64,000 nucleotides of DNA, from the NCBI RefSeq assembly GCF_025753855.1, contig NZ_JAOWPT010000002.1, positions 868,001-932,000 of the forward strand, given 5' to 3'. This document shows, piece by piece, positions 36,378 through 49,085 of the stretch (the stretch's first letter is position 1; each line of letters opens with the position of its first letter). Below the pieces are notes generated by a model. The model ran no database searches and had not been told where the DNA came from. It saw only the letters and a program-made list of their open reading frames with translations. This DNA comes from Mesorhizobium sp. ZC-5 (GTDB taxonomy: Bacteria; Pseudomonadota; Alphaproteobacteria; Rhizobiales; Rhizobiaceae). A program made the translations under genes and the position numbers.

Positions 36378-36542
36378 TTAGAATCGACGAATCGTATCGA
36401 ACTGGGCCGGGTCGATGCCAAGAATGCGCAGGTCGCGGCTATGCGGCTTGCGACCGGCATTCACAGCCCTCGATACCGCTACGGCGCTGCCGAACGTGCT
36501 GAAAAAGCCGCCGATCGCCGAAAAAGTTTTGCGAGTGGTCAT
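36378..36542 (-). CDS. 54-aa DUF1127-like small protein
   Basis: Short gene with an excellent ribosome site (AAAGGAG 6 bases before ATG 36542). The N-terminal half (FSAIGGFFSTFGSAVAVSRAV) is hydrophobic and amphipathic. The C-terminal part (RDLRILGIDPAQFDTIRRF) matches the short YjiS/DUF1127-type motif found in many small alphaproteobacterial proteins linked to RNA turnover and phosphate metabolism. It is transcribed against trmB and rimP. The link to DUF1127 is by motif only. Confidence 0.7.
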   Translation of the reverse strand: MTTRKTFSAIGGFFSTFGSAVAVSRAVNAGRKPHSRDLRILGIDPAQFDTIRRF

Positions 36543-36707
36543 GGAATTCTCCTTTGCGCATTGTGCGGCGCACTAGTCGCCTGCTGCATTGCAGCAAAGA
36601 TAGTAAGTTCGTGGGGTTACAAACAGTGGGGTTGTTGCATCGGTGCCATGCGCTATACGCATCAGTCACGATACTAACCGCGCCGGCAGGCCGGCTGCGC
36701 CAAGGGC

Positions 36708-36736
36708 TTGAAAGAAACCATGGCTTCGTCTATATC
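36708..36736 (+). promoter_or_regulatory. promoter of the rimP-nusA-infB operon
   Basis: TTGAAA (36708-36713), 17-base spacer, TATATC (36731-36736). Predicted start about 36743, giving an ~80-base leader that contains the terminator-like hairpin. Confidence 0.55.
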
Positions 36737-36764
36737 TGGCTCAAATTCTTGGTCGGTATGACGA

Positions 36765-36795
36765 AGAGTGGGTCCACCCGGTCCCGCTCTTTTTT
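36765..36795 (+). terminator. intrinsic terminator/attenuator in rimP leader
   Basis: AGAGTGGG (36765-36772) pairs with CCCGCTCT (36783-36790) over a 10-base loop, with one G-U pair, and six T follow (36790-36795). It lies between the predicted promoter and rimP, so it would act as an attenuator for an operon that encodes NusA itself. It could instead end upstream transcription from trmB. Confidence 0.65.
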
Positions 36796-36822
36796 GTTAC
36801 CTGCCGCAGGTTTGGAGACGGA

Positions 36823-37458
36823 ATGACCTCAATGGCGCCAGCAGGCGAAATCGGCGACGACCGCATCATCCGCGAGAGCGGTGTCGATGCGCGTGTCGCC
36901 ATGATCGTCGAACCTGTGCTTCGCGCCATCGATTTCAGGCTGGTTCGGGTCAGGCTCTCCGGACAGAATGGACTGACCCTTCAGATCATGACTGAGCGTG
37001 AAGACGGCACCATGACTGTCGAGGATTGCGAGACGGTGAGCCGCGCCCTTTCGCCAGTTCTCGACGTCGAGGATCCGATCGAAAAGGCGTACCACCTGGA
37101 GGTGTCCTCGCCGGGGATCGACCGCCCGCTGGTCCGCAAATCGGATTTCGTGACGTGGACCGGTCACCTGGTGAAGATGGAAACCTCTATCCTCGTCGCG
37201 GAGCGCAAGCGCTTTCGCGGCAAGATTGCCGAGGCTGGCACCGACGATGTTCTGATCGAACGGGACCAGCCCGCCTATGGCGACGAACCGACAGTGCGCG
37301 TGCCTTATGAGGCGATCGCCGAAGCCCGGCTGATCCTGACGGACGACCTCGTTCGCGAGGCGCTGACGAAGGACAAGAAGGCACGTCAGGAAGCGCGCAA
37401 GCGCCGCGGCGAGCCGGATACGATCGAAGAAGACGAACCGAAACCGAAATTTGAATAG
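36823..37458 (+). CDS. rimP: ribosome maturation factor RimP
   Basis: 211-aa RimP with the usual N-terminal alpha/beta domain ([18 protein letters not shown]...LQIMTE) and [13 protein letters not shown] (~88-100) preceding the SH3-like C-terminal domain. The tail (~175-211) is charged and rhizobia-specific. It is needed for 30S assembly. It is first gene of rimP-nusA-ylxR-infB-rbfA-truB. Confidence 0.96.
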   Translation: MTSMAPAGEIGDDRIIRESGVDARVAMIVEPVLRAIDFRLVRVRLSGQNGLTLQIMTEREDGTMTVEDCETVSRALSPVLDVEDPIEKAYHLEVSSPGIDRPLVRKSDFVTWTGHLVKMETSILVAERKRFRGKIAEAGTDDVLIERDQPAYGDEPTVRVPYEAIAEARLILTDDLVREALTKDKKARQEARKRRGEPDTIEEDEPKPKFE

Positions 37459-37503
37459 ATGCCGCGGCCGCATGATGGCCATCCGAGCATCAGGGAGACG
37501 ACA

Positions 37504-39102
37504 ATGGCAGTCAGTGCAAACAGACTGGAACTCTTGCAGATCGCCGACGCGGTGGCTCGCGAGAAGGCTATCGACAAGTCGATCGTGATCGCGGCGATGG
37601 CCGATGCGATCCAGAAGGCCGCGCGGTCGCGCTACGGTCAGGAGACCAACATCCGTGCCGACATCAATCCGAACACCGGCGAGATGAAGCTCCAGCGGCT
37701 GATGGAAGTGGTCGACGATGTCGAGGATTACGCGCGCCAGATCGCGCTGACTTCGGCGCGTGAACGCAATCCGGATGCGCAGCTTGGCGACTTCATCGCC
37801 GAGCAGCTGCCGCCGATGGATTTTGGCCGCATCGCCGCGCAATCCGCCAAGCAGGTGATCGTGCAGAAGGTGCGCGAGGCTGAACGCGACCGGCAGTACG
37901 ACGAGTACAAGGACCGCATCGGCGAGATCGTCAACGGCACCGTCAAGCGTGTCGAATACGGCAACGTCATCGTCGATCTCGGCCGCGGCGAAGCGATCAT
38001 CCGTCGCGACGAACTGATCCCGCGTGAAAACTACAAATACGGCGATCGCGTCCGCGCCTATGTCTACGACGTGCGGCGCGAACAGCGTGGCCCGCAGATT
38101 TTCCTGTCGCGCACGCATCCGCAGTTCATGGCGAAACTGTTCACCATGGAAGTGCCGGAAATCTACGACGGCATCATCGAGATCAAGTCGGTCGCCCGCG
38201 ACCCGGGCTCGCGCGCCAAGATCGCCGTGATTTCCCGCGATTCCTCGATCGACCCCGTCGGCGCCTGCGTCGGCATGCGCGGCAGCCGCGTTCAGGCCGT
38301 TGTCGGCGAGTTGCAGGGTGAAAAGATCGATATCATCCCCTGGTCGCAGGATGCTGCATCTTTCATCGTCAATGCTTTGCAGCCGGCGGAAGTCGCCAAG
38401 GTCGTGCTCGACGAGGATGCCGAGCGGATCGAGGTCGTGGTTCCCGACGACCAGCTTTCGCTGGCCATCGGTCGCCGCGGCCAGAATGTCCGCCTCGCCT
38501 CGCAGCTGACCGGTTGGGACATCGACATTCTGACCGAGCAGGAAGAATCCGAGCGCCGCCAGAAGGAATTTGTCGAGCGTTCGACGCTGTTCATGGAGGC
38601 GCTGAACGTCGACGAGATGGTCGGCCAGGTGCTGGCTTCCGAAGGATTCACCAGCGTTGAGGAAGTGGCCTACGTCGACGCCGAAGAGATCGCCTCGATC
38701 GATGGCTTCGATGAGGACACGGCAAGCGAAATTCAGCAGCGCGCCCGCGAATATCTGGAGAAGATCGAGGCGGAGCAGGATGCCAAGCGCAACGAACTCG
38801 GTGTCGCCGACGAATTGCGTGAACTCCCCGGCATCACCACCGCGATGCTGGTTACGCTCGGCGAAGACGGCGTGAAGACGATCGAGGATTTTGCCGGCTA
38901 CGCCGTCGACGACCTCACCGGCTGGAAAGAACGCAAGGACGGCGAGACCAAGGTATTTCCGGGCGTTTTCGCAGCGCATTCCGTGTCGCGCGCCGACGCC
39001 GAGCAGATGGTCATGACGGCGCGGCTGAAGGCCGGCTGGATCACCGAGGAAGATCTTGCAGCCGAGGAAGAGGCTGCCGCCGAAGAGGTTGTCGGTGCGT
39101 GA
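37504..39102 (+). CDS. nusA: transcription termination/antitermination protein NusA
   Basis: 532 aa: N-terminal polymerase-binding domain (1-125), S1 domain (~132-200, [25 protein letters not shown]), two KH domains (~230-345, with [17 protein letters not shown] and [13 protein letters not shown]) and two acidic helix-hairpin-helix repeats. It tunes pausing and termination. ATG 37504 has GGGAG 8 bases upstream; the frame extends 15 codons further without support. A hairpin attenuator in the operon leader makes autogenous control possible. Confidence 0.97.
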   Translation: MAVSANRLELLQIADAVAREKAIDKSIVIAAMADAIQKAARSRYGQETNIRADINPNTGEMKLQRLMEVVDDVEDYARQIALTSARERNPDAQLGDFIAEQLPPMDFGRIAAQSAKQVIVQKVREAERDRQYDEYKDRIGEIVNGTVKRVEYGNVIVDLGRGEAIIRRDELIPRENYKYGDRVRAYVYDVRREQRGPQIFLSRTHPQFMAKLFTMEVPEIYDGIIEIKSVARDPGSRAKIAVISRDSSIDPVGACVGMRGSRVQAVVGELQGEKIDIIPWSQDAASFIVNALQPAEVAKVVLDEDAERIEVVVPDDQLSLAIGRRGQNVRLASQLTGWDIDILTEQEESERRQKEFVERSTLFMEALNVDEMVGQVLASEGFTSVEEVAYVDAEEIASIDGFDEDTASEIQQRAREYLEKIEAEQDAKRNELGVADELRELPGITTAMLVTLGEDGVKTIEDFAGYAVDDLTGWKERKDGETKVFPGVFAAHSVSRADAEQMVMTARLKAGWITEEDLAAEEEAAAEEVVGA

Positions 39103-39131
39103 CGTGAGCGCGCATCGAACCGGAGACGCTC

Positions 39132-39776
39132 TTGAAAGACATGAACGAGCGCACATGTATTGTAACGCGCAAGGCGGCTTCGCCGGATGAACTGATCCGG
39201 TTCGTTGTCGGGCCGGATTCGGCCATCGTTCCTGACTTGAAGAGAAATCTTCCCGGCCGCGGCTGCTGGGTGCTGGCGGATCGGGCGCATGTCGATCGGG
39301 CCGCCTCGAAGAACCATTTCGAACGCGCGCTGAAGACGAAAGTCAGCGTTCCTCCGGAACTTGGCGCGATGGTCGACGCGCTTCTCGCCAGATCGGCGCT
39401 TGGAGCGCTGGGGCTTGCACGAAAGGGCGGTGCCATCGCCCTGGGTGCCGCCAAGGTCGAGAGCACGGTGCGCAGCGGCAAGGCTGCGGCAGTGCTTCAC
39501 GCCGACGAGGCATCCGAAGACGGCGTTCGCAAGATCGCACAGGCGCGTCGGGCCGTACTGCATGCGGAAGGCCCGGAAATACCCGCCTACAAACTTTTTT
39601 CGGAGGCCGAATTGGGTTTGGCATTGGGCGGTACAAATGTGATACATGCTGCCGTTCTCGCGGGAGACGCGGGAAAGGCGGCGCTGAAGCGCATGGTTGC
39701 GCTTGACCGATACCGGGGCGGCACCCCGGAGAACCGGTTGACGGTTGCGGCGACCGCCGCAGAGGATACGGAATGA
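39132..39776 (+). CDS. YlxR/L7Ae two-domain RNA-binding protein
   Basis: 214 aa: an N-terminal YlxR domain ([19 protein letters not shown]...PGRGCWV, ~7-80) joined to an L7Ae-like fold (~85-195, [19 protein letters not shown]), the long form typical of alphaproteobacteria. Start TTG 39132 has GGAG 8 bases upstream; ATG three codons later is possible. It overlaps infB by 4 bases. A translation- or RNA-linked role is expected from its operon. Confidence 0.92.
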   Translation: MKDMNERTCIVTRKAASPDELIRFVVGPDSAIVPDLKRNLPGRGCWVLADRAHVDRAASKNHFERALKTKVSVPPELGAMVDALLARSALGALGLARKGGAIALGAAKVESTVRSGKAAAVLHADEASEDGVRKIAQARRAVLHAEGPEIPAYKLFSEAELGLALGGTNVIHAAVLAGDAGKAALKRMVALDRYRGGTPENRLTVAATAAEDTE

Positions 39777-42331
39777 GCGATACGAAATCCGACGACGACA
39801 AGACGCTGAGCGTCAACGTGAAGAAGACCTTGAGCCTGAAGCCGGCCGGCGTGACGCAGGGTACGGTACGTCAGAACTTCTCGCACGGGCGCACCAAGCA
39901 GGTCGTCGTCGAAACCAAGAAGCGCAAGTTTTCCATACCTGGCGAGAAGCCTGAGGCAGCCCCTGCTGTAACCGTCTTCAAGCCGAAGCCACCGGTTGCG
40001 CCAGCAGTTGTGGAAGCACCCAAGCCTCCGGTCCCGGAAGTGGCCAAGGGCCCTGTTGTCGTGCTGAATGAACTCTCGACGGGAGAGATGGAAGCTCGGC
40101 GCCGCGCGCTCGAGGGATCGAAGATACGCGAGGTCGAAGAGCGCAAGCGGGCAGCCGAAGACGCCAAGCGCCGGGCCGAGGAAGACGAACGCCGCCGTCG
40201 CGAACGCGACGACTCCGCACGTCGCCAGGCCGAGGAAGAAGCGCGCCTGCAGACCGAGGCCGAAGCCCGCCGCCGGGCCGAGGAAGAAGCGCGCCGCCGC
40301 GCACCGTTGGCCGCCGACCTGGCGGTTGCCGATGAAGACGACGCCAAGCCAAAACGGAGCGGTGCCGGGGCGCCTGTGCGCCGCATCGTCACTCCGGAGG
40401 TGACGCGTCCGACGAAGACCAAGGGCGAGGAAGACCGTCGCCGCGGCAAGCTGACGCTCAACAGCGCGCTGTCTTCGGAAGACGGCGACGCGCGTGCTCG
40501 TTCGCTCTCGGCGATGCGCCGCCGCCAAGAGAAATTCAAGCGCGCGATGCATAATGAGCCGCGTGAAAAGGTGATGCGCGAAGTGATCCTGCCCGAAACG
40601 ATCACCATCCAGGAACTCGCACAGCGCATGTCTGAGCGTGCTGTGGATGTCGTCAAATACTTCATGAAGCAGGGACAGATCATGAAGCCCGGCGACGTGA
40701 TCGATGCCGACACCGCTGAGTTGGTGGCGTCCGAATTCGGCCATACGGTTCGCCGCGTCGCCGAGTCCGACATCGAGGAAGGCCTGTTCAACATCGCCGA
40801 CCGGCCGGAAGATCTTGTCGCGCGGCCGCCGGTGGTCACCATCATGGGCCACGTCGACCACGGCAAGACCTCGCTGCTCGACGCTATCCGCAACGCCAAT
40901 GTGGTGTCGGGCGAAGCCGGTGGCATCACCCAGCATATCGGCGCCTATCAGGTCGAGAAGAACGGCCAGAAGATCACCTTCATCGACACGCCCGGCCACG
41001 CCGCATTCACCGCAATGCGAGCCCGCGGCGCGCAGGCCACCGATATCGCAATCCTGGTGGTGGCGGCTGACGACAGCGTGATGCCGCAGACGATCGAATC
41101 GATCAGCCATGCCAAGGCTGCTAGTGTTCCGATCATCGTGGCCATCAACAAGATCGACAAGCCGTCGGCGGATGCGCAGAAGGTGCGCACCCAGCTCCTC
41201 CAGCATGAGGTGTTCGTCGAATCGATGGGCGGCGAAGTGCTGGACGTCGAGGTTTCGGCGACCAAGGGCACCAACCTGGACAAGCTTCTCGAAGCGATCC
41301 TGCTGCAGGCCGAACTGCTCGACCTCAAGGCCAATCCGGATCGTACCGCGGAAGGCGTCGTGATCGAAGCCAAGCTGGACAAAGGCCGCGGCCCGGTCGC
41401 AACGGTGCTGGTGCAGACTGGCACGCTGATGCCCGGCGACATTCTTGTCGCCGGCAACGAGTGGGGCCGTGTCCGCGCCCTGATCACCGACCGGGGCGCG
41501 CAGATCAAGGAGGCGCCTCCGGCCATGCCGATCGAGGTTCTGGGTCTGCAGGGAACGCCGCAGGCGGGTGACCGGTTCGCCGTTGTCAACAACGAGGCTC
41601 GGGCCCGCGAAATCACCGAGTATCGTCAGCGCCTGTCCCACGACAAGGCGGTGGCGAAGCATGCCGGGCAGCGCGGTTCGCTCGAACAGATGATGTCGCA
41701 GTTGCAGGCCAGCGGGCTGAAAGAGTTCCCATTGCTCATCAAGGGCGATGTCCAGGGCTCGGTCGAAGCCATTATCTCGGCGCTCGACAAGCTCGGCACC
41801 GACGAGGTACGGGCGCGGATCGTCCATTCTGGCGCCGGCGGCATCACCGAAAGCGATGTTTCGCTCGCCGAGACGTCCGGCGCCGCCATGATCGGCTTCA
41901 ATGTGCGCGCCAATCCGCAGGCACGCGCCGCGGCGGAAGCCGCAGGCATCGATATCCGCTACTACAACATCATCTACAACCTTGTGGATGACGTGAAGGC
42001 AGCGATGTCGGGTCTGCTTTCGCCGGAACGTCGCGAGACCTTCATCGGCAATGCCGAGATTCTCGAAGTGTTTAACATCACCAAGACCGGCAAGGTCGCG
42101 GGTTGCCGCGTTACCGAGGGCAAGGTCGAACGTGGTGCCGGCGTTCGCCTGATCCGCGACAACGTGGTCATCCACGAAGGTACCTTGAAGACGCTGAAGC
42201 GGTTCAAGGACGAAGTTGCGGAGGTGCCGGGCGGCCAGGAATGCGGCATGGCCTTCCAGAACTACGAAGACATGCGGGTCGGCGACATCATCGAATGTTT
42301 CCGCGTCGAGATGGTGACGCGTACGCTCTAG
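39773..42331 (+). CDS. infB: translation initiation factor IF-2
   Basis: 852 aa. A long N-terminal region includes an IF2_assoc segment and a highly charged coiled coil of Arg/Glu/Ala (~125-180). Then come IF2_N ([26 protein letters not shown]), the G domain (G1 GHVDHGKT, G3 DTPGHAAF, G4 NKID) and domains II-IV. It delivers fMet-tRNA to the 30S subunit. Start overlaps ylxR (ATGA). Confidence 0.98.
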   Translation: MSDTKSDDDKTLSVNVKKTLSLKPAGVTQGTVRQNFSHGRTKQVVVETKKRKFSIPGEKPEAAPAVTVFKPKPPVAPAVVEAPKPPVPEVAKGPVVVLNELSTGEMEARRRALEGSKIREVEERKRAAEDAKRRAEEDERRRRERDDSARRQAEEEARLQTEAEARRRAEEEARRRAPLAADLAVADEDDAKPKRSGAGAPVRRIVTPEVTRPTKTKGEEDRRRGKLTLNSALSSEDGDARARSLSAMRRRQEKFKRAMHNEPREKVMREVILPETITIQELAQRMSERAVDVVKYFMKQGQIMKPGDVIDADTAELVASEFGHTVRRVAESDIEEGLFNIADRPEDLVARPPVVTIMGHVDHGKTSLLDAIRNANVVSGEAGGITQHIGAYQVEKNGQKITFIDTPGHAAFTAMRARGAQATDIAILVVAADDSVMPQTIESISHAKAASVPIIVAINKIDKPSADAQKVRTQLLQHEVFVESMGGEVLDVEVSATKGTNLDKLLEAILLQAELLDLKANPDRTAEGVVIEAKLDKGRGPVATVLVQTGTLMPGDILVAGNEWGRVRALITDRGAQIKEAPPAMPIEVLGLQGTPQAGDRFAVVNNEARAREITEYRQRLSHDKAVAKHAGQRGSLEQMMSQLQASGLKEFPLLIKGDVQGSVEAIISALDKLGTDEVRARIVHSGAGGITESDVSLAETSGAAMIGFNVRANPQARAAAEAAGIDIRYYNIIYNLVDDVKAAMSGLLSPERRETFIGNAEILEVFNITKTGKVAGCRVTEGKVERGAGVRLIRDNVVIHEGTLKTLKRFKDEVAEVPGGQECGMAFQNYEDMRVGDIIECFRVEMVTRTL

Positions 42332-42436
42332 TCGGCCTTTTCGCACGATCATGGACGGCGGCTCCTGTCGCCGTCCGCAACCACGAGACGTGGGCGCGGT
42401 CCTATCCCTCGCTCCACGATTTCAGGATTTCCAACC

Positions 42437-42847
42437 ATGCCTCGAACATCATCTTCCGGTCCATCCCAGCGCCAGTTGCGCGTCGGGGAGCAGGTGCGCC
42501 ATGCACTGTCCGACGTGCTTGCGCGCGGCGAGGTGCGTGACGATGTGATCGAGGCGGCGGTGATTTCAGTCTCCGAAGTGCGCATGTCGCCGGATCTCAA
42601 GATCGCCACGGCCTACGTCTCGCCGCTCGGCGCCAAAGACAATGATGCCGTCATCAAGGCCTTGGCGAACAACGCCAAATTCATTCGCGGCCGGGTTTCG
42701 GGTGCTCTGCGACAGATGAAATACATGCCCGACTTCAGGTTCAGGCTGGATACCAGCTACGACAACATGGCCAGGATCGACGAATTGCTGCGCTCGCCCG
42801 AAGTGGCGCGTGATCTGGATGCCGATGACGACAAGGATGCCGGATAA
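42437..42847 (+). CDS. rbfA: 30S ribosome-binding factor RbfA
   Basis: 136-aa KH-fold protein. [23 protein letters not shown] and [18 protein letters not shown] are characteristic. It helps mature the 16S rRNA 5' end and matters in the cold. It is coupled to truB by a TAATG overlap. The 105-base gap after infB shows no start signal of its own. Confidence 0.96.
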   Translation: MPRTSSSGPSQRQLRVGEQVRHALSDVLARGEVRDDVIEAAVISVSEVRMSPDLKIATAYVSPLGAKDNDAVIKALANNAKFIRGRVSGALRQMKYMPDFRFRLDTSYDNMARIDELLRSPEVARDLDADDDKDAG

Positions 42848-43827
42848 TGGCGCGCCGCGGCAAGAAGAGGGGCCGGCCGGTTTCCGGTTGGCTGGTGTTC
42901 GACAAGCCCGTCGGCATGGGGTCGACCGAGGCTGTCTCCAAGATCAAATGGCTGTTCAATGCCGAGAAGGCCGGCCATGCCGGAACGCTCGATCCGCTGG
43001 CATCGGGAATGCTGCCGATCGCGCTTGGCGAAGCGACCAAGACCGTGCCTTACGTGATGGACGGCGCCAAGGTCTATCGCTTCACCGTCGCGTGGGGCGA
43101 GGAGCGCTCGACCGACGACCTCGAAGGGCCGGTGACCAGGAGTTCGGACCGGCGGCCGGCCGAAGTGGAGATTCGCGCCCTGATGCCGAAATATACCGGT
43201 GTCATCATGCAGACGCCGCCGCAGTTCTCGGCGATCAAGATCGGCGGCGAGCGCGCCTATGACCTGGCCCGCGAGGGCGAGACGGTCGACATTCCTGCGC
43301 GTGAGGTCGAAATCGGCCGGCTCGACCTCGTCGGAACGACCGTCGAAGGCCATGCGATCTTCGAGGTGGAGTGCGGCAAGGGGACTTACGTCCGTTCGCT
43401 GGCGCGTGATATGGGCCGTGATCTCGGCTGCTTCGGCCATATCGCCGAATTGCGCCGTACCGAGGTCGAACCTTTTACCGCTGAGGACTTCGTGACGCTC
43501 GATGAGTTGGAAGCGGCCGCGCCGGCTCCGATCGTCAGTGCCGGAGAAGGTGAGGCCGAAGCTCCTCCCGTTCAGGATTTCAGAACCCGTTATGCGGATC
43601 TGGATGCCCTGCTGATCGATACGGGCGCGGCACTGGAATGTTTGCCGCAAGTGGCGCTCACCGACGATGCGGCTGCGAAGATCAGGCTCGGCAATCCGGT
43701 GATCATTCGCGGCCGCGATGCACCGGTGGAAGCCGATGAAGCTTGCGCCACCGCACGTGGCAAGCTGGTGGCGATCGGCGCGATCGAGGCCGGCATGTTT
43801 AAACCGAAACGTGTGTTTGCCGCTTGA
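42847..43827 (+). CDS. truB: tRNA pseudouridine-55 synthase
   Basis: 326 aa. The catalytic Asp49 is in [15 protein letters not shown], and [13 protein letters not shown]-type and C-terminal PUA-like segments are present (here [19 protein letters not shown], ~179-197). It makes Psi55 in tRNA. It is last gene of the rimP-to-truB operon. Confidence 0.96.
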   Translation: MARRGKKRGRPVSGWLVFDKPVGMGSTEAVSKIKWLFNAEKAGHAGTLDPLASGMLPIALGEATKTVPYVMDGAKVYRFTVAWGEERSTDDLEGPVTRSSDRRPAEVEIRALMPKYTGVIMQTPPQFSAIKIGGERAYDLAREGETVDIPAREVEIGRLDLVGTTVEGHAIFEVECGKGTYVRSLARDMGRDLGCFGHIAELRRTEVEPFTAEDFVTLDELEAAAPAPIVSAGEGEAEAPPVQDFRTRYADLDALLIDTGAALECLPQVALTDDAAAKIRLGNPVIIRGRDAPVEADEACATARGKLVAIGAIEAGMFKPKRVFAA

Positions 43828-43889
43828 GACTTGCCGGCGCGCGACGTTTCCGATTGGATCGACGCCGATGATCCAACTGGCGAAAAGCG

Positions 43890-44984
43890 ATGGCAGAGGC
43901 TGAAACCAAGGGCAACCGGGCCAGGCCGCACCGCAAGCGCTCGCCGGTGGGCTCATCGCCCGGCACCCTGATCGCTGACCCTTCGGCCCGCCAGTCCGCG
44001 CTCAACCTCACCCTGATTTCGCCCGACGAGTGCAAGTTTGTCGACAATGCCAGCCTCGACGATGTGTCAGCTGCCTGCAAGAAATGGCCGCTGATCTGGC
44101 TCGACTGTGTCGGTCTCGCCAATATCGGCCTGATCGAAGAGATTGGAAAGATCTTCGGCCTGCACCCACTGGCGCTCGAGGATGCCGTCAACACGGGCCA
44201 GCGCTCCAAGGCTGATTTCTTCGACGATCATGCCTTCTTCGTGCTCAGCATGATCGATGACGCAAAAAGCGCTCGTTACGAACAGATATCCTTTTTCTTT
44301 GGCGAGAACTTCGTCGTCACGTTCCAGGAGCGCGAGGGTGATCCCTTCGAGCCGGTGCGGCGGCGTATTCGCGAATCCAATCCAAGCCGTCTGCGCCATC
44401 GCAAGGCCGACTATCTCGCTTACGCGCTGATCGACGCGGTGGTGGATAGCTATTTCCCCATCGTCGATGCGACCGGCGATACGGTCGACCGCATCGAAGA
44501 CGAATTGCTCGCTTCGCCGCGGAAGCACCAGATCGGGCAGCTTCATGGCCTGAGGCGGGCTACCAATCTGCTCAAACGCACTCTATGGCCGCTGCGCGAT
44601 GCGCTGACCACGCTGGTCCGCTCCGATGCGTCGTTCATCTCGGCGGAAACCAAGGTCTATTTCAACGATACCCTCGATCACTCGATCCGATTGACCGAGA
44701 CTGTGGAGTCGCAGCGGGAAATGATGATCGGCCTGATCGAGATGCACCTGTCGCTGTCGCAGTCGCGCACCAACGAGATCATCGGGGTGCTGACGATCGT
44801 CTCGGCGATCTTCATTCCGCTGACCTTCCTGGCCGGCATCTGGGGCATGAATTTCGATCCGGGCGCCTCACCGTGGAACATGCCGGAACTGCTCTCTTAT
44901 TACGGCTATCCTGTCGCACTCGGCTTCATGGCGGTGGTCGCGCTTGCCATGGTGATGTTTTTCCGCTGGAAGAAATGGCTGTAG
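43890..44984 (+). CDS. corA: CorA-type divalent cation transporter
   Basis: 364 aa: a large cytoplasmic N-terminal domain, a long stalk helix and two C-terminal TM segments with the GMN selectivity motif (IWGMNFDPG) between them. It moves Mg2+ (or Co2+/Ni2+; some relatives export Zn2+). A basic ~35-residue N-terminal extension is unusual. Ribosome site weak (GGCGAAAAGCG). Monocistronic between truB and rpsO. Confidence 0.93.
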   Translation: MAEAETKGNRARPHRKRSPVGSSPGTLIADPSARQSALNLTLISPDECKFVDNASLDDVSAACKKWPLIWLDCVGLANIGLIEEIGKIFGLHPLALEDAVNTGQRSKADFFDDHAFFVLSMIDDAKSARYEQISFFFGENFVVTFQEREGDPFEPVRRRIRESNPSRLRHRKADYLAYALIDAVVDSYFPIVDATGDTVDRIEDELLASPRKHQIGQLHGLRRATNLLKRTLWPLRDALTTLVRSDASFISAETKVYFNDTLDHSIRLTETVESQREMMIGLIEMHLSLSQSRTNEIIGVLTIVSAIFIPLTFLAGIWGMNFDPGASPWNMPELLSYYGYPVALGFMAVVALAMVMFFRWKKWL

Positions 44985-45207
44985 AATGACCGGTATTCGA
45001 AATGTCGCGAGAAGCTTCCGAACCGCCTATGCTGTGGGCTGAAGCCGGATAAATTCCTGTTGTGAATTGCAGCTGGCTTTTTCCTCTGAATTCCACTATA
45101 TGCGCCGCAGCATCGCGCAAAGCTGCGCCATGTACACCGGCCCCCGCTGGACGACATCCCGGCCGTGGGCGTCCCGTTTCCTAGAAAAAGCAGAAAGGAA
45201 AAGCACG

Positions 45208-45477
45208 ATGTCGATTACTGCAGAGCGTAAACAGGCGCTGATGACCGAATTTGCAACCGCCAAGGGTGATACCGGATCTCCGGAAGTCCAGGTGGCTATT
45301 CTTTCCGAACGCATCAAGAACCTGACCGAGCACTTCAAGGACCACAAGAAGGACAACCATTCCCGTCGTGGTCTTCTGGCACTCGTTTCGCAGCGCCGCC
45401 GTCTCCTTGACTACCTCAAGGGCAAAGACGAAGGCCGCTACTCGACGCTGATCGAAAAGCTCGGCCTGCGCCGCTAA
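45208..45477 (+). CDS. rpsO: 30S ribosomal protein S15
   Basis: 89-aa S15 with the family core [25 protein letters not shown] and [19 protein letters not shown]. It binds the 16S central domain. ATG 45208 has AAAGGAA about 9 bases upstream; the upstream open frame is not family-like. A strong hairpin starts 7 bases after the stop. In E. coli the rpsO-pnp order is the same and S15 represses its own translation. Confidence 0.98.
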   Translation: MSITAERKQALMTEFATAKGDTGSPEVQVAILSERIKNLTEHFKDHKKDNHSRRGLLALVSQRRRLLDYLKGKDEGRYSTLIEKLGLRR

Positions 45478-45483
45478 GACTTG

Positions 45484-45515
45484 ATCGGTGGGTCTCTTTC
45501 GGGAGGCCCGCCGAT
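45484..45515 (+). terminator. hairpin after rpsO (terminator or RNA-processing site)
   Basis: About 14 pairs including a few G-U pairs (ATCGGTGGGTCTC against GGGAGGCCCGCCGAT) close a small loop. No U-run follows, so a processing or stability hairpin between rpsO and pnp is as likely as a terminator. Confidence 0.5.
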
Positions 45516-45796
45516 TGTACTTCCGGACAGGCTCGTTCGAGCGGTCCACACGGCATCGCCCCGAACAAATTCCGAAGGGGTCGTGCCAGACGAGGTTCCG
45601 TCCTGTCCATGATGGCAGCCGGAGCCGCCCATGGGCAGGTCATGGGGCAGGATTGCAGGACACTTGGGGCCGAACCGCGCCGTGCCAGTCAAGTTTCCCG
45701 CTGTCTTGCCCGTGGCTCGTCCGACAACGAAGCTGAGGGAAGGGGTATCCGCGCGGTGGAATACGGCGCGGCCTTCCCGCATATGAAGGACAAGAC
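45516..45796 (+). other. rpsO-pnp intergenic leader
   Basis: No gene is supported. The stretch holds further GC-rich self-complementary segments (CATGGGCAGG/CCTGTCCATG near 45602-45656), compatible with the structured pnp leader that is cut by RNase III and PNPase in enteric bacteria. Whether that control exists here is unknown. Confidence 0.4.
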
Positions 45797-47944
<2,148 letters not shown>

Positions 47945-47965
47945 TCCGGACTGCATGAGATCGAC

Positions 47966-47995
47966 GGGCGCTGCCGCGAGGCGGCGCCCGTTTTC
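47966..47995 (+). terminator. rho-independent terminator of pnp
   Basis: GGGCGCTGCC (47966-47975), loop GCGA, GGCGGCGCCC (47980-47989), then GTTTTC. One G-U pair in a ten-pair stem. Confidence 0.8.
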
Positions 47996-48040
47996 TTTGC
48001 GGCGTTCACTTCGAATTCCTGACCGGGTACGGTTTCCGCG

Positions 48041-49063
48041 ATGACGCACGAAGCACTCAAGACACTGTTTCATCCGCTCGAGACGGGTGAGATCGCCTTG
48101 CCGAATCCCGGTGACCGGGTGCTTTTCCTGGGGACCGAACCTGGATTTCGGCTGACTACCGGCTTCCAAGCCGATCTGGCGCTTGTCCAGGGTTTTCGGC
48201 CCGATTACCGCTCGCTTCTGGCCTCCGGCTTCCGTGTCACACCGACGCCCGAAGGGGATGGGTTCGACGCTGCCCTGGTTCTCGTCGGCAGGCATCGCGG
48301 GCAAAATGAAAACCGCATCGCGGATGCAATCGAGCGGGTGAACTCAGATGGCCTGATCGTCGTCGCCGGAAGCAAGGAGGATGGCATCGCCTCCTTGCGC
48401 AAACGCGTTGCGGGTCTGATGGAACTCGAAGGCCAGATGCCAAAATATCATGGCATCGCATTCTGGCTCCGCCGTCCGGAGGATGCTGCCCAAATCCTGG
48501 CTGCGCTTCGCGAGGGCAATGGCGAGACGCTTGTCGAGGGCCGCTTCCGCACCATGCCCGGGATGTTCTCGCATGACCGTATCGACACCGGATCGGAGTT
48601 GCTTGCGGAAAACCTGCCTGCCGACCTTTCCGGCAAAGTCGCGGATTTCTGCGCGGGCTGGGGATATCTGGCCGCCGAAGTGCTGCGGCGGGCGCCTGGC
48701 GTGAAGCAGATCGATCTTTACGAGGCGGATTTCGCCTCGCTGGAGGCCGCGAAGCTCAACCTCGCCGAAGCGGGTCATTCGGCTGCAAGAAACTTCTTCT
48801 GGCACGACCTTCTCGGCGAGAAGGTCGCCGAACACTACGACGCCATCGTCATGAACCCGCCCTTCCACAAGGCTCGTGCGGCCGATCCGCTAATCGGGCA
48901 AGGCATGATCAAGGCCGCGGCAGCCGCGCTGCGGCGTGGCGGGAGGCTGCTGATGGTGGCAAACACTGCGCTGCCCTACGAGGCGGTGCTCAATGGGCAG
49001 TTCGGTGGCCACAAGGAAATTGCCCGCGACGGCGGCTTCAAGGTGTTGTCGGCAACGCGTTAA
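48041..49063 (+). CDS. RsmC-like class I methyltransferase
   Basis: 340 aa with the RsmC/RlmG two-domain plan: an inactive N-terminal methyltransferase-like half and a C-terminal catalytic half with the SAM loop VADFCAGWGYLAAEVL (~198-213) and the base-flipping motif MNPPFH (~268-273). RsmC methylates G1207 of 16S rRNA at N2. The target is inferred from family likeness. It is convergent with fabI. Confidence 0.88.
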   Translation: MTHEALKTLFHPLETGEIALPNPGDRVLFLGTEPGFRLTTGFQADLALVQGFRPDYRSLLASGFRVTPTPEGDGFDAALVLVGRHRGQNENRIADAIERVNSDGLIVVAGSKEDGIASLRKRVAGLMELEGQMPKYHGIAFWLRRPEDAAQILAALREGNGETLVEGRFRTMPGMFSHDRIDTGSELLAENLPADLSGKVADFCAGWGYLAAEVLRRAPGVKQIDLYEADFASLEAAKLNLAEAGHSAARNFFWHDLLGEKVAEHYDAIVMNPPFHKARAADPLIGQGMIKAAAAALRRGGRLLMVANTALPYEAVLNGQFGGHKEIARDGGFKVLSATR

Positions 49064-49085
49064 AGCGCTTGCGACGCGACGCGTG

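Noticed and set aside
36543-36707. Possible tRNA gene in the trmB-rimP spacer
   Set aside because: No T-loop GTTCGA-type sequence or acceptor pairing could be found; none was seen elsewhere in the window.
36829-42352. Two very long minus-strand frames across rimP-nusA and infB
   Set aside because: Antisense to highly conserved essential genes; residue make-up (His/Leu/Asp-rich) is typical of mirrored GC-rich coding sequence.
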